IMG/VR virus record: IMGVR_UViG_3300020057_000027
Span: 100,107 to 164,106 of that record
Reading direction: 5' to 3' (one strand)
DNA from: a virus
Length of the DNA stretch: 64,000 nucleotides
A model generated the notes under the pieces. It was not told the origin of the DNA, searched no databases, and saw only the letters and a list, made by a program, of their open reading frames with translations. The position numbers and the translations under genes were made by a program. The first letter of the stretch is position 1. Every line of letters begins with the position of its first letter. Shown in pieces: positions 13,546 through 21,612 of this stretch.

Positions 13546-13574
13546 TTGACAGTATATGATTAATCTGGTATTAT
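13546..13574 (+). promoter_or_regulatory. Sigma70-type promoter giving a leaderless mRNA
   Basis: TTGACA (13546-13551), 17-bp spacer, TATTAT (13569-13574) preceded by TGG. The expected start is at about 13581, the first base of the next ATG. Confidence 0.65.
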
Positions 13575-13580
13575 TATAAT

Positions 13581-14273
13581 ATGGGTTGCGATATTCACAT
13601 ATATCCTGAGTGGTACTCTAAGAAAGACCAACTAGAAAGTATACCAGAAAAATCTGTTTGGATTCATTCCGCTTGTTCTGAATTTCATGTTGGTAGAAAT
13701 TACGAGCTGTTTAGTATAATGGCTCAAGTAAGAGGTGCTTCTCCATTTGGTTATTCACCAAGAGGTTTACCCGATGATCCAGCTCCTGGATTTGATGCTA
13801 GTTACAAATATAAACTAATAGTAATACCCGATGAAGAATTAAAAGAATCAGGTTCGTCGGATTTTGGACAGTCTTTTGTTGCAAAGAGTATAGCAGAAAA
13901 TTGGAAAACCTGTTTATGTTATTCAATCAAAGTATTACAAGATGCAGATCCAGAAAACAGAAAAAGAGAAGAGATCATGCATCCAGATTATCATTCTCAT
14001 TCGTGGTTGACCACAAAAGAATTATTTCACGTTAGACAGATCTATCTAAGAGAGCAGATCGAATTTAATTACTCCCAATATGATATGACAAAGAAGAAAG
14101 TTAAACCTCTTCTTAAAAAGCTTGATGATTGTCCAGACCCTATAGACCTGTTCAATATAAATTTTGGTAATTTTGAATATACTAGTCTTAATGCTTTGAT
14201 TGGTATGTTATATTCTGCTGAGAGAACTGATCCAGATACGCAAGGTAGAATAGTTTTTTGGTTTGATAGTTAA
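13581..14273 (+). CDS. Conserved phage protein of the MGCDIH family
   Basis: 230 residues. The exact N-terminus MGCDIHIYPEW, a central RNYELFSIMAQVRG, and a later DYHSHSWLTTKEL match a family common in phages, which reads MGCDIH..., (R)YxLFxxLA(D/Q)VR and HSxSWLTxxEL. I know of no established function; the conserved Cys, His and Asp could form a metal site. The conserved first residues fix the start at ATG 13581, which has no Shine-Dalgarno and coincides with the predicted transcription start. Confidence 0.8.
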   Translation: MGCDIHIYPEWYSKKDQLESIPEKSVWIHSACSEFHVGRNYELFSIMAQVRGASPFGYSPRGLPDDPAPGFDASYKYKLIVIPDEELKESGSSDFGQSFVAKSIAENWKTCLCYSIKVLQDADPENRKREEIMHPDYHSHSWLTTKELFHVRQIYLREQIEFNYSQYDMTKKKVKPLLKKLDDCPDPIDLFNINFGNFEYTSLNALIGMLYSAERTDPDTQGRIVFWFDS

Positions 14274-14285
14274 AGGAAATATATT

Positions 14286-14570
14286 ATGTTTAAATACCCT
14301 GAATCGTTTGTTGCTAAGTGTAAAGAAGTTTATCCTGATTGGGAAGATCTCCATTATCAATTGAATCTCAATAGTCGAGCAGTTGGTAATATTCTTGAGC
14401 GTGGAGTAGGTTTCTCATTAGATGAAGAGATGATTATATCATTATTCAGAAACAAGAAAGAAACTAAAATTTTAGAAGCTGCTAAGAGAGCTAAACTTAA
14501 ACGAGATCTTTATAGAGAGTGGACAGAAGTGGTAGATACAATCATAGAGCATAACGGGCATGAGGTTTAG
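14286..14570 (+). CDS. Hypothetical helical protein
   Basis: 94 residues, helical (NSRAVGNILERGVGFSLDEE then a Lys-rich helix). It follows the previous gene by 12 bases with AAGGAA at 14274-14279 upstream. It overlaps the next small gene by 11 bases. No family assigned with confidence. Confidence 0.6.
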   Translation: MFKYPESFVAKCKEVYPDWEDLHYQLNLNSRAVGNILERGVGFSLDEEMIISLFRNKKETKILEAAKRAKLKRDLYREWTEVVDTIIEHNGHEV

Positions 14571-14727
14571 AGTGTCAGAAGACGAAGTGAAAGTTGTTTT
14601 TAAATGTGGTGTAGGTGAAGCACTAGCAATGATTATTTCATGGAGTCTTCATAAGTCTTTAATTTGGGCTATAGTTCATGGACTGTTTGGCTGGTTCTAC
14701 GTCATTTATTATATCATCGTAAGGTAA
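14560..14727 (+). CDS. Small membrane protein (55 aa)
   Basis: ATG 14560 (or GTG 14572) opens a frame to TAA 14725-14727. The product has a short polar head (FRVSEDEVKVVFKCGVGEAL) and a hydrophobic C-terminal half with one or two membrane segments (LIWAIVHGLFGWFYVIYYII). Small phage membrane proteins with a WAIxHGxxGWxYVIYY ending are common; their function is not established. The ATG start has a weak ribosome binding site. Confidence 0.6.
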   Translation: MRFRVSEDEVKVVFKCGVGEALAMIISWSLHKSLIWAIVHGLFGWFYVIYYIIVR

Positions 14728-14746
14728 TATAGGTTTCTAAAACTGA

Positions 14747-14754
14747 ACTAAATA
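14747..14754 (+). promoter_or_regulatory. Variant late promoter ACTAAATA
   Basis: One of a recurring set of NNTAAATA elements at the heads of virion gene groups; it precedes the central spike gene. Confidence 0.4.
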
Positions 14755-14787
14755 TCTCTATGATTGATAAAACATATGTAGAGATTT

Positions 14788-16710
14788 ATGGAAAGTAATT
14801 GGTTCGGAAAAGAAATGATATGGTGGAAAGGCGTTGTCGAAGACCGCAAAGACCCATTGTTTCTTGGCCGTTGTAAAATCAGAATATTCGGCTGGCACAC
14901 TCAAGATAAAACACAGATGCCGACTGAGGCACTTCCTTGGGCTCTACCAAGTCTACCTATTGATAACGGAAGAAGTCCTGTAGGGTTGCGCGAGGGTGAT
15001 TGGACGTGGGGTTTCTTCATGGACGGTTCTGAAGCACAACAACCAATTGTGTGTGGTTTCACTCCAGGAATTCCCGAAGATAAAGCAGACCCCGAAAAAG
15101 GATATCACGATCCAACTCCAGAAGAAGAATTATTAAGCACTCTACAACCAAGACCTCCTGAGTTTTCTCCTATTATTGAAGCTGAAGAAGGTGAAGAGGG
15201 AGAAGCTGTAGTTGGGTTAGGTAGATTTGATGACCCGAATAAGTTGCCTGGAGAAAACGTTGCGTTTGGTGAATTAACGCAAGACTATGATCCAGCATTA
15301 TATAAGTGGGACGTAAATCGTGATGGAAAATATGATGCCGTTGACGCACTTCAAATAAGTGATCCTGATGGTGATGGTATTCCCGGAACGGGAGCAGGCA
15401 GCGACGATATTTTTTCTGGTGGAGAAGTTACTACCATATCTTATCCGATGAGTAGGTATCCATTAGAGCCATTTTTAAATGAACCTACTACACCAAGAAT
15501 ATCAAGAAACGAAAAGATTGAAGAAACTATAGTTGCAAAAAAGAAAGGTGATCTTCAAACTGGTGATGCTGCCGCTCATGAAGCATTGGGTGTAGGTAGT
15601 GATCAGGGAGCAGAAGCAGAAGCGTTTGGTGAACCAGAAACACCATACGCAGCCAAGTATCCTTTTAATCACGTATATGAAAGTGAAGCTGGCCATTATC
15701 AAGAAATAGATGATACTCCTGGCGCAGAAAGATTACATTCGTATCATAGATCTGGAACATTCAATGAAATACATCCTGACGGTACGCAAGTAAACAAAGT
15801 AGTAAAAAAAGGCTTTCATTTTGTAGTAGAAGAACATAATTTTGCAACAAAGAGTTTTGCTAATTTTAGTGCTGCCCAAGCCTTTAGAATCAATGCTGGC
15901 GCAGAGATGAATCTAAAATCCGGCGGCGACATGAATCAAGATGCTGGTGGCAACCATAATACTATTGTTAAAGGTGATTCTAATAATAGAATAAAGAAGA
16001 ATTCATATACTGTTATTGAGGGTGATGTTAGAGTATTAGTAAAGGGTAACGTGTTTCTTGCCGTTGAAGGTAATTTAGAAACAAAAGTCGTCGGCAATAT
16101 TTTATTAGACGCTGGCGGAGATATATGTTTAACTGCTGGTGGTGGTATACATACAACCGCTCCACAAATTCATATGGTAACTCCTGTTGTTGAAGCTAAT
16201 GTTAAATTTGCTATGACGGCTGGAAGTTCTCCTATAGGACCTCCTCTGCCTGCAATACCACTACCTTGTACTCATATTAACACTGCTGATAATAAAGATA
16301 ATCTGGTGGCAGAACCATTTACACCAAAAGAAGGTTTTGTTTGGGAAGAACACACAGGAGATTTATGGAAACCAATATCAGATAGTGATGGTAATGCAGT
16401 TACTTTAAGTTTGACTTTGGGTGTTCCTCATTTCTTAGTAGAAGCACTTCCTACTGGAGCACTAGAGACAGTAACTATCAAATATAAACACAAAGATGGT
16501 AGAATAGTAGAATGGGAAGTTACAAGGCCAGTACATACACCAGGAACACGAATACTTGAAGCTGGTGTTTATAAAGGTAATGGCAACGGAGGTAGAGATC
16601 ATTACCGTTGGAGTAAACCAGGAGCTGAATATCCAACACAGATGTTTTTACGTATCGGTTCATATCATCAATTAATACTTTCAGCGGATGTTAGACATGA
16701 AGCTTTCTAG
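14788..16710 (+). CDS. gp5: Baseplate central spike / hub protein, gp5-like
   Basis: 640 residues (T4 gp5 is 575). Residues 8-100 read as the OB-fold hub domain (WKGVVEDRKDPLFLGRCKIR). Residues about 370-465 are a beta-helix of short VxGxxxxxV-like repeats (VIEGDVRVLVKGNVFLAVEG) like the gp5C/VgrG needle. The lysozyme domain that splits T4 gp5 is absent. Instead, residues 175-198 contain DVNRDGKYDAVD and DPDGDG, which look like EF-hand/dockerin calcium loops. The C-terminus (about 495-640) has an extra domain with GRDHYRWSKPGAEYP. It should trimerise at the tail tip and pierce the envelope. Confidence 0.85.
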   Translation: MESNWFGKEMIWWKGVVEDRKDPLFLGRCKIRIFGWHTQDKTQMPTEALPWALPSLPIDNGRSPVGLREGDWTWGFFMDGSEAQQPIVCGFTPGIPEDKADPEKGYHDPTPEEELLSTLQPRPPEFSPIIEAEEGEEGEAVVGLGRFDDPNKLPGENVAFGELTQDYDPALYKWDVNRDGKYDAVDALQISDPDGDGIPGTGAGSDDIFSGGEVTTISYPMSRYPLEPFLNEPTTPRISRNEKIEETIVAKKKGDLQTGDAAAHEALGVGSDQGAEAEAFGEPETPYAAKYPFNHVYESEAGHYQEIDDTPGAERLHSYHRSGTFNEIHPDGTQVNKVVKKGFHFVVEEHNFATKSFANFSAAQAFRINAGAEMNLKSGGDMNQDAGGNHNTIVKGDSNNRIKKNSYTVIEGDVRVLVKGNVFLAVEGNLETKVVGNILLDAGGDICLTAGGGIHTTAPQIHMVTPVVEANVKFAMTAGSSPIGPPLPAIPLPCTHINTADNKDNLVAEPFTPKEGFVWEEHTGDLWKPISDSDGNAVTLSLTLGVPHFLVEALPTGALETVTIKYKHKDGRIVEWEVTRPVHTPGTRILEAGVYKGNGNGGRDHYRWSKPGAEYPTQMFLRIGSYHQLILSADVRHEAF

Positions 16711-16987
16711 TAAACTTGCGGTCTTCTTAATTACACTTCAAGTGGCTGATGCTACTCTAACAGGTTTTGGTGTCAATACATTTGGAATAGGCGCAGAGGG
16801 TAATCCGCTAGTTAAATATGTTATGGTGGAGCTTGGTGTGATTCCGGGACTAATTTTAGTTAAGATGTTTGCTATTCTTTGTATTGGTTTACTGTGGAAA
16901 GCTAAAGCCACTAATATTATATTATTTTTATCGGGCCTATATACTAGTATAGTAATAATGTGGTTACTTGCATTTTACTACAACTAA
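16688..16987 (+). CDS. Small integral membrane protein, DUF5658-like
   Basis: 99 residues with three or four hydrophobic segments. It has the pattern LQVADATLT...GxGAEGNPLVKY, which resembles DUF5658-type membrane proteins (ADxxxT...EANPL). The function of that group is unknown. It overlaps the spike gene by 23 bases; ATG 16697 is an alternative start. A holin role is possible from topology alone, but a better holin candidate exists at 44978. Confidence 0.65.
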   Translation: MLDMKLSSKLAVFLITLQVADATLTGFGVNTFGIGAEGNPLVKYVMVELGVIPGLILVKMFAILCIGLLWKAKATNIILFLSGLYTSIVIMWLLAFYYN

Positions 16988-17007
16988 AATTAAGTATATG
17001 GAATATT

Positions 17008-17259
17008 ATGAAATTGTCAGGGCCGATAGTAGAAAAGAACGCTAAGGGAGAAACAGTAGTTCATTTAGAAGCAGTAGAAGAGTTTCTTGATTATAGTGAA
17101 AGGTTAGAAGAAGCTGTAAATAGGTTTGGCGAGATATTGAATTCCAAAGAATTCAATGAAGCATTGGTGGATGTATATGATCCAGAGAGAACACCATCTT
17201 CAGAAGTAATAATACAAACAGCATTAACACTTAAGAACATCTTGGCCAAAGTGGTATAA
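17008..17259 (+). CDS. Hypothetical acidic protein
   Basis: 83 residues from ATG 17008 (the longer in-frame reading from 16960 overlaps the membrane gene and is not preferred). Helical and acidic, with VYDPERTPSSEV in the middle. It lies between the spike gene and gp25; the late promoter for gp25 is embedded in its end. Function unknown. Confidence 0.6.
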   Translation: MKLSGPIVEKNAKGETVVHLEAVEEFLDYSERLEEAVNRFGEILNSKEFNEALVDVYDPERTPSSEVIIQTALTLKNILAKVV

Positions 17260-17262
17260 ATA
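17255..17262 (+). promoter_or_regulatory. T4-type late promoter TATAAATA
   Basis: Exact late -10 element, 32 bp ahead of the gp25 start. Confidence 0.75.
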
Positions 17263-17294
17263 ACTCTTGGATATACCAAAAGGTTAATATACTC

Positions 17295-17684
17295 ATGCCT
17301 GTAGTTAAGAAATATAAAGATTTAGACTTAGACTTTATACCTCATCCCGTATCTGGAGATCTTTTACCGTTGAAAGATGCTGATGCGGTTAAACGTTCTG
17401 TTAGAAATCTCATACTAACTGGTCTATATGAAAGAGTCTTTCAACCTAAAATTGGTTCAGGCGTTAGAGAGTTATTATTTGAGCTTATAAATCCATTAAC
17501 ACAAAAGAGTATTGAAATAGCTATTGAAGACGTTTTAAGAAAACATGAAAAAAGAATAACTTTAATATCTACATTGGCCTCAGTTAATACAGAAGAAAAT
17601 GGTTATAATATAACAATAACATTTTCAGTAGACGCTATATCAGAAATATTGGTTGTTGATATGTTCTTAGAAAGAGTAAGATAA
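17295..17684 (+). CDS. gp25: Baseplate wedge protein gp25
   Basis: 129 residues (T4 132). It shows the GPW/gp25 layout: KRSVRNLILTGLYERVFQP, GSGVRELLFELINPLT and a beta-rich C-terminus. In T4, gp25 with gp6 and gp53 forms the wedge core and initiates sheath assembly. The next gene follows after 3 bases and is gp6, as expected. Confidence 0.92.
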   Translation: MPVVKKYKDLDLDFIPHPVSGDLLPLKDADAVKRSVRNLILTGLYERVFQPKIGSGVRELLFELINPLTQKSIEIAIEDVLRKHEKRITLISTLASVNTEENGYNITITFSVDAISEILVVDMFLERVR

Positions 17685-17687
17685 AAA

Positions 17688-19487
17688 ATGGCACAAATAA
17701 AATACACCGAATTAGACTTTGCTAAGATTAAAGATAATCTAAAGACATTCTTAAAATCACAAGATCAATTCAAAGATTATGATTTTGATGGTGCTGGTAT
17801 TTCGGTGCTACTAGATCTATTGGCATATAATACTGCCTATAACGGTTTCTATCTAAACATGCTTGCTAGTGAAATGTTTCTTGATAGTGCTGTTCTTAGA
17901 GATAGTGTAGTATCAAGAGCAAAACATTTAGGTTACACTCCACGATCAGTTCGTTCAAATGTTGCTACTATTGATTTAGAAATCTTTCCAGCTTTCGGTC
18001 CAGGAGCAACATCCCCGACAAGTATATTCATAGATACTACTCAAAAATTTTATGCTGTTGTTGATAATAAGAAATATATCTTCAGTCCAAAACAATCTAT
18101 ATTAATACAACCTAATGCTGGTAAATATCTTGCTACAGGTTTAGAACTAATTGAGGGAACAAGATTAACCCATAGATGGACTTTTGATGCGTCATTAAGC
18201 ATAAAACAGAGATTTATTATACCTAATAGTAATATAGATACCACTCAATTAAAAGTTACTGTACAAGATTCAGAAACTAATAATACAATAAGATCATATA
18301 ATCTGCACGAAGATATAAATGAATTAACTCCTGAGTCGCAAGTGTATTTTCTGCAAGAGGCAACAGATAAAAAATATGAAATTATTTTCGGTGATGGTGT
18401 AGTAGGTAAAGGTTTAATTGATGGCAACATTGTTATTGTAGATTATATTGTTTCATCTGGCAGCTTATCTGTTGGCGCAAAGAAATTTGTTCCTGTAGAA
18501 AAAGTTGGCGGTTATGATCAATCAACAATTGTTTGTACTATTCCGGCCAAGGGTTTTACTGAGCAAGAAAGTATTGATAACATTAAAAGATTGGCACCAT
18601 TAAATTATGATGCACAAAATCGAGCAGTAACTAGATTAGATTATGAGACATTAGTAAAGAAAGATATACCATCAATTCAATATCTCAGAGTATGGGGAGG
18701 AGAAGATAATGTACCTCCACAATATGGAAGAGTATTCATGTCGCTCAAGCCATTTACTGGAACATCATTATCTGAAGATCAAAAAGCGGCTTTAATTGAA
18801 GCATATATTAGACCTAGAAATCCAATTTCAATCGAAGTAAAAATTGTAGAGCCTGATTATCTAAGATTGCAGATAGAAAGTTTAATATTATATAAGAGTA
18901 GTAATACTATTTTATCTGAAGCTGATATTAAAAATAAAGTTAAAGATGCTATTATAGCATTTAGATCTGCTGAATTAAATGGGTTTGACGCAGATTTTAG
19001 ATATAGTAAGTTTGTTCAAACTATTGATGAAGCTGATATAGCTATTGAAGGAAATTTAACTAATATTAAAATGAAATATCGTATATTTCCTCCATTCAAT
19101 GTACCAACAAAATTTGAAATCAGCTTGAATAACTCAATAGATAAAGGTGATGCGGCTAACGGTTTAGCATCTATAGTTAGTAGTGCTTTCATATATAAAG
19201 GTAATACAACATTTGCAGGGGATGATGGTAAAGGTGTATTATCATTATTTCGCATAGTAAATGATCAAAAAGTTACCATAGAAAATAATATCGGAACCGT
19301 CAACTATGAAACTGGAGAAATAGTTTTAGATGGCTTCTTAGTTCAAAGCATTCCAGATAATAAAGACTATGTTGATTTTGTTATTGTACCTAAAGTACAA
19401 GACGTTGAATCATTACGTAACCAGATCCTTTTAATGGAAGATGAAGATATAATTCTGGCAACTAAAGATCTGAATAAAAAGGTTTAA
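17688..19487 (+). CDS. gp6: Baseplate wedge protein gp6
   Basis: 599 residues (T4 660). The N-terminus is diagnostic (ISVLLDLLAYNTAYNGFYLN, then SVVSRAKHLGYTPRS), and the middle has the gp6/J-like core with YEIIFGDGVVGKG and NYDAQNRAVTRLDYE. gp6 dimers join neighbouring wedges into the ring of the baseplate inner part. Co-transcribed with gp25. Confidence 0.93.
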   Translation: MAQIKYTELDFAKIKDNLKTFLKSQDQFKDYDFDGAGISVLLDLLAYNTAYNGFYLNMLASEMFLDSAVLRDSVVSRAKHLGYTPRSVRSNVATIDLEIFPAFGPGATSPTSIFIDTTQKFYAVVDNKKYIFSPKQSILIQPNAGKYLATGLELIEGTRLTHRWTFDASLSIKQRFIIPNSNIDTTQLKVTVQDSETNNTIRSYNLHEDINELTPESQVYFLQEATDKKYEIIFGDGVVGKGLIDGNIVIVDYIVSSGSLSVGAKKFVPVEKVGGYDQSTIVCTIPAKGFTEQESIDNIKRLAPLNYDAQNRAVTRLDYETLVKKDIPSIQYLRVWGGEDNVPPQYGRVFMSLKPFTGTSLSEDQKAALIEAYIRPRNPISIEVKIVEPDYLRLQIESLILYKSSNTILSEADIKNKVKDAIIAFRSAELNGFDADFRYSKFVQTIDEADIAIEGNLTNIKMKYRIFPPFNVPTKFEISLNNSIDKGDAANGLASIVSSAFIYKGNTTFAGDDGKGVLSLFRIVNDQKVTIENNIGTVNYETGEIVLDGFLVQSIPDNKDYVDFVIVPKVQDVESLRNQILLMEDEDIILATKDLNKKV

Positions 19488-19490
19488 TAG

Positions 19491-21575
19491 ATGACTCAGT
19501 TTATTGACTTATCTGGTTTAGGTATTATCTCAGAAGAAAACTGGGCTTGGGTTATTCGACCTATTGGTATTGGTCCACTATTAGTTGGTACGCCCGAACT
19601 TAATTTAACAATATTCACTCCTTCTATAGTTTCACAAGAAACTTTTGGTTATCATAGTGTTGGTAACATTACATTAAATTCTAGTATAGCTGATGCCAAC
19701 AATACGTTTGGTATTCCTAATATTAGTAATACTTCAAGTGTTCCTTTAATATCATCTCAAATATATTCTCAGCTTCCTAGTTTTGTTAGAGAAGATCATC
19801 CACATTTCATAAACTTCATGGAAGCATATTATGAATGGATGGAAAATTATAGAAATGTTCAATTTGATATAGCAAGATTAAAAACATATCAAGATGTTGA
19901 AACTAGTATTGATATTTTTACAGAACAATTCTTTAAAGAATTTTTAACTAATATACCAAGAGGTATTGTTGCTGATAAAGAAAATGTTTTAAAAAACATT
20001 AGAGAGTTCTATCGTGCTAAAGGAACAGAAAAGTCATATAAGTTCTTTTTCAGAATATTGTTTAATATAGATGTTGATTTTTATTATCCTAGAATAGACA
20101 TGTTGCGAGTGTCTGATGGTAAATGGATTCAACCAATTACATTGCGTATCAGATCTACTGTGGGTAATCCTTTTGATTTAGTCGGTAGACGAATTAGAGG
20201 ACTAAACAATAATGCTTCGGCGTTTGTTGAACAAGTACAATTCGTTCAAGAAGGTTTCTTAACTGTATATGAATTATTTTTAAATCGTTCGAGTATATCT
20301 GGTTTATTTGAAGGTGATGAAGTTATCAAAGCTGCGGATGTTGATATTGAAGGGGTAATTTATCCAATAGTAGATTCAATTAAAGTTGTGAGCGGCGGCG
20401 AAGGGTATTCAACCGGAGACCCTATATTGATTGGTGGGCCAGGCGTTGGAGCTACTGCTGTAGTTCAATCTGTTGGTAGTTTGGGTGCGATAAAGAAAGT
20501 TAAGATGACTGCTTTCGGAGCAGGATATACAAGTGCTCCACTAGTAACTGCTCCCGGAGGTACGGTAGTAGCATCATTAGAAGCAGTAATCGGCGCACAA
20601 ACTAAGTATCCCGGATTCTTTTTAAATGAAGATGGTCAAATATCCGCATCAAAATATATTCAAGACGGTAAGTATTACCAACAATTTTCTTATGTAGTAT
20701 TTGTTAATGAGTCTATAGAAAAATATAGAGACGCATTAAAGCGAATGATCCATCCTGCCGGTTTAGAGATGTTTGGTGGATTCAGATCTCAAGAATTGAT
20801 AGATGCTGGTGTAAACCTTTCTTCAAGATATGGACAGGTTGGCACTTCAATGCTTAGAATCCACGACCATTTTAAATTTGTTTGGGTGGTATTTGATATT
20901 AATAATCAACCATTGAATGTATTTGATAATGAACAGCTTGCTATACAGTGGTTAAAAGAGCTAGGAACCTTACCATACACCGAATATCTATCAACCGACT
21001 ATGTGGTGCTAGATGTAAATTTGAAAGTATTAGCTGTATTTGCTTCACAGATCGAAGCGCAAGACTGGTTGAACGATCACGAGTCTGAGTATCCAGGTAC
21101 ATTATTTCATATAAAAGAAAGAATAGACACTAGATTCAATTCTCAATATCTCCAAAGAAGAGATAGTAGACAAGTAAATCCATTTTATTTTGATCCTATA
21201 GATGCTCGTATTAAATCACAACAAACAGAGCTTATTTTAATCCACGATCTATATGAAGGTATTAATCAAGCCAAACTTGGACCTTCTTACCGTTCTATTG
21301 AGCGAGATAAATTCACATATAGACCATTTGAGAAAACCGATATTACTGGAGAGTTGAATGGTGTTAATGCTGGCTATTGGGGTATTCAAGGTGTTTTTAT
21401 ATCTCAATTTGCTAATTATCAGATAAAAGACTTTAAAGATATAACAGTAAAAGAGATGACAGAAAAACCTTGGACGAAGATAAATATAATGCCTGAACCT
21501 ATTGTTAGAAACAGTGACGGAACTAGCATTAACAGTTTAGAAAAGTTTGGAATAGCTGAAATCTCACACACTTAA
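19491..21575 (+). CDS. Conserved T4-like baseplate/tail structural protein
   Basis: 694 residues. Residues about 90-210 carry LPSFVREDHPHFINFMEAYY and YRAKGTEKSYKFFFRILFN, a signature of a structural protein found after gp6 in cyanophage-type T4-like phages, where it takes a place near gp53/gp7 of T4. Residues about 295-360 have GGxGY beta-repeat segments shared with the gp8-like protein. Near residues 460-540 a 35-40-residue unit is duplicated (FVWVVFDINNQPLNVFDNEQ and YVVLDVNLKVLAVFASQIEA). The exact T4 equivalent is uncertain. Confidence 0.75.
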   Translation: MTQFIDLSGLGIISEENWAWVIRPIGIGPLLVGTPELNLTIFTPSIVSQETFGYHSVGNITLNSSIADANNTFGIPNISNTSSVPLISSQIYSQLPSFVREDHPHFINFMEAYYEWMENYRNVQFDIARLKTYQDVETSIDIFTEQFFKEFLTNIPRGIVADKENVLKNIREFYRAKGTEKSYKFFFRILFNIDVDFYYPRIDMLRVSDGKWIQPITLRIRSTVGNPFDLVGRRIRGLNNNASAFVEQVQFVQEGFLTVYELFLNRSSISGLFEGDEVIKAADVDIEGVIYPIVDSIKVVSGGEGYSTGDPILIGGPGVGATAVVQSVGSLGAIKKVKMTAFGAGYTSAPLVTAPGGTVVASLEAVIGAQTKYPGFFLNEDGQISASKYIQDGKYYQQFSYVVFVNESIEKYRDALKRMIHPAGLEMFGGFRSQELIDAGVNLSSRYGQVGTSMLRIHDHFKFVWVVFDINNQPLNVFDNEQLAIQWLKELGTLPYTEYLSTDYVVLDVNLKVLAVFASQIEAQDWLNDHESEYPGTLFHIKERIDTRFNSQYLQRRDSRQVNPFYFDPIDARIKSQQTELILIHDLYEGINQAKLGPSYRSIERDKFTYRPFEKTDITGELNGVNAGYWGIQGVFISQFANYQIKDFKDITVKEMTEKPWTKINIMPEPIVRNSDGTSINSLEKFGIAEISHT

Positions 21576-21583
21576 ATTAGTGC

Positions 21584-21591
21584 TATAAATA
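21584..21591 (+). promoter_or_regulatory. T4-type late promoter TATAAATA
   Basis: Exact late -10 element between the preceding structural gene and the gp8-like gene. Confidence 0.75.
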
Positions 21592-21612
21592 TTACTAGAG
21601 GATAAAACTAAG

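Noticed and set aside
13575-13580. TATAAT just before ATG 13581 as the -10 box
   Set aside because: Its spacing from TTGACA would be 23 bp; TATTAT at 13569 gives 17 bp.
14788-16710. Lysozyme domain in the gp5-like spike
   Set aside because: No T4-lysozyme-type Glu/Asp/Thr motif or domain-sized segment is present between hub and beta-helix.
16688-16987. Holin assignment for the small membrane protein
   Set aside because: The ADATLT...GNPL pattern fits DUF5658-like proteins better, and a clear holin-family gene exists at 44978.
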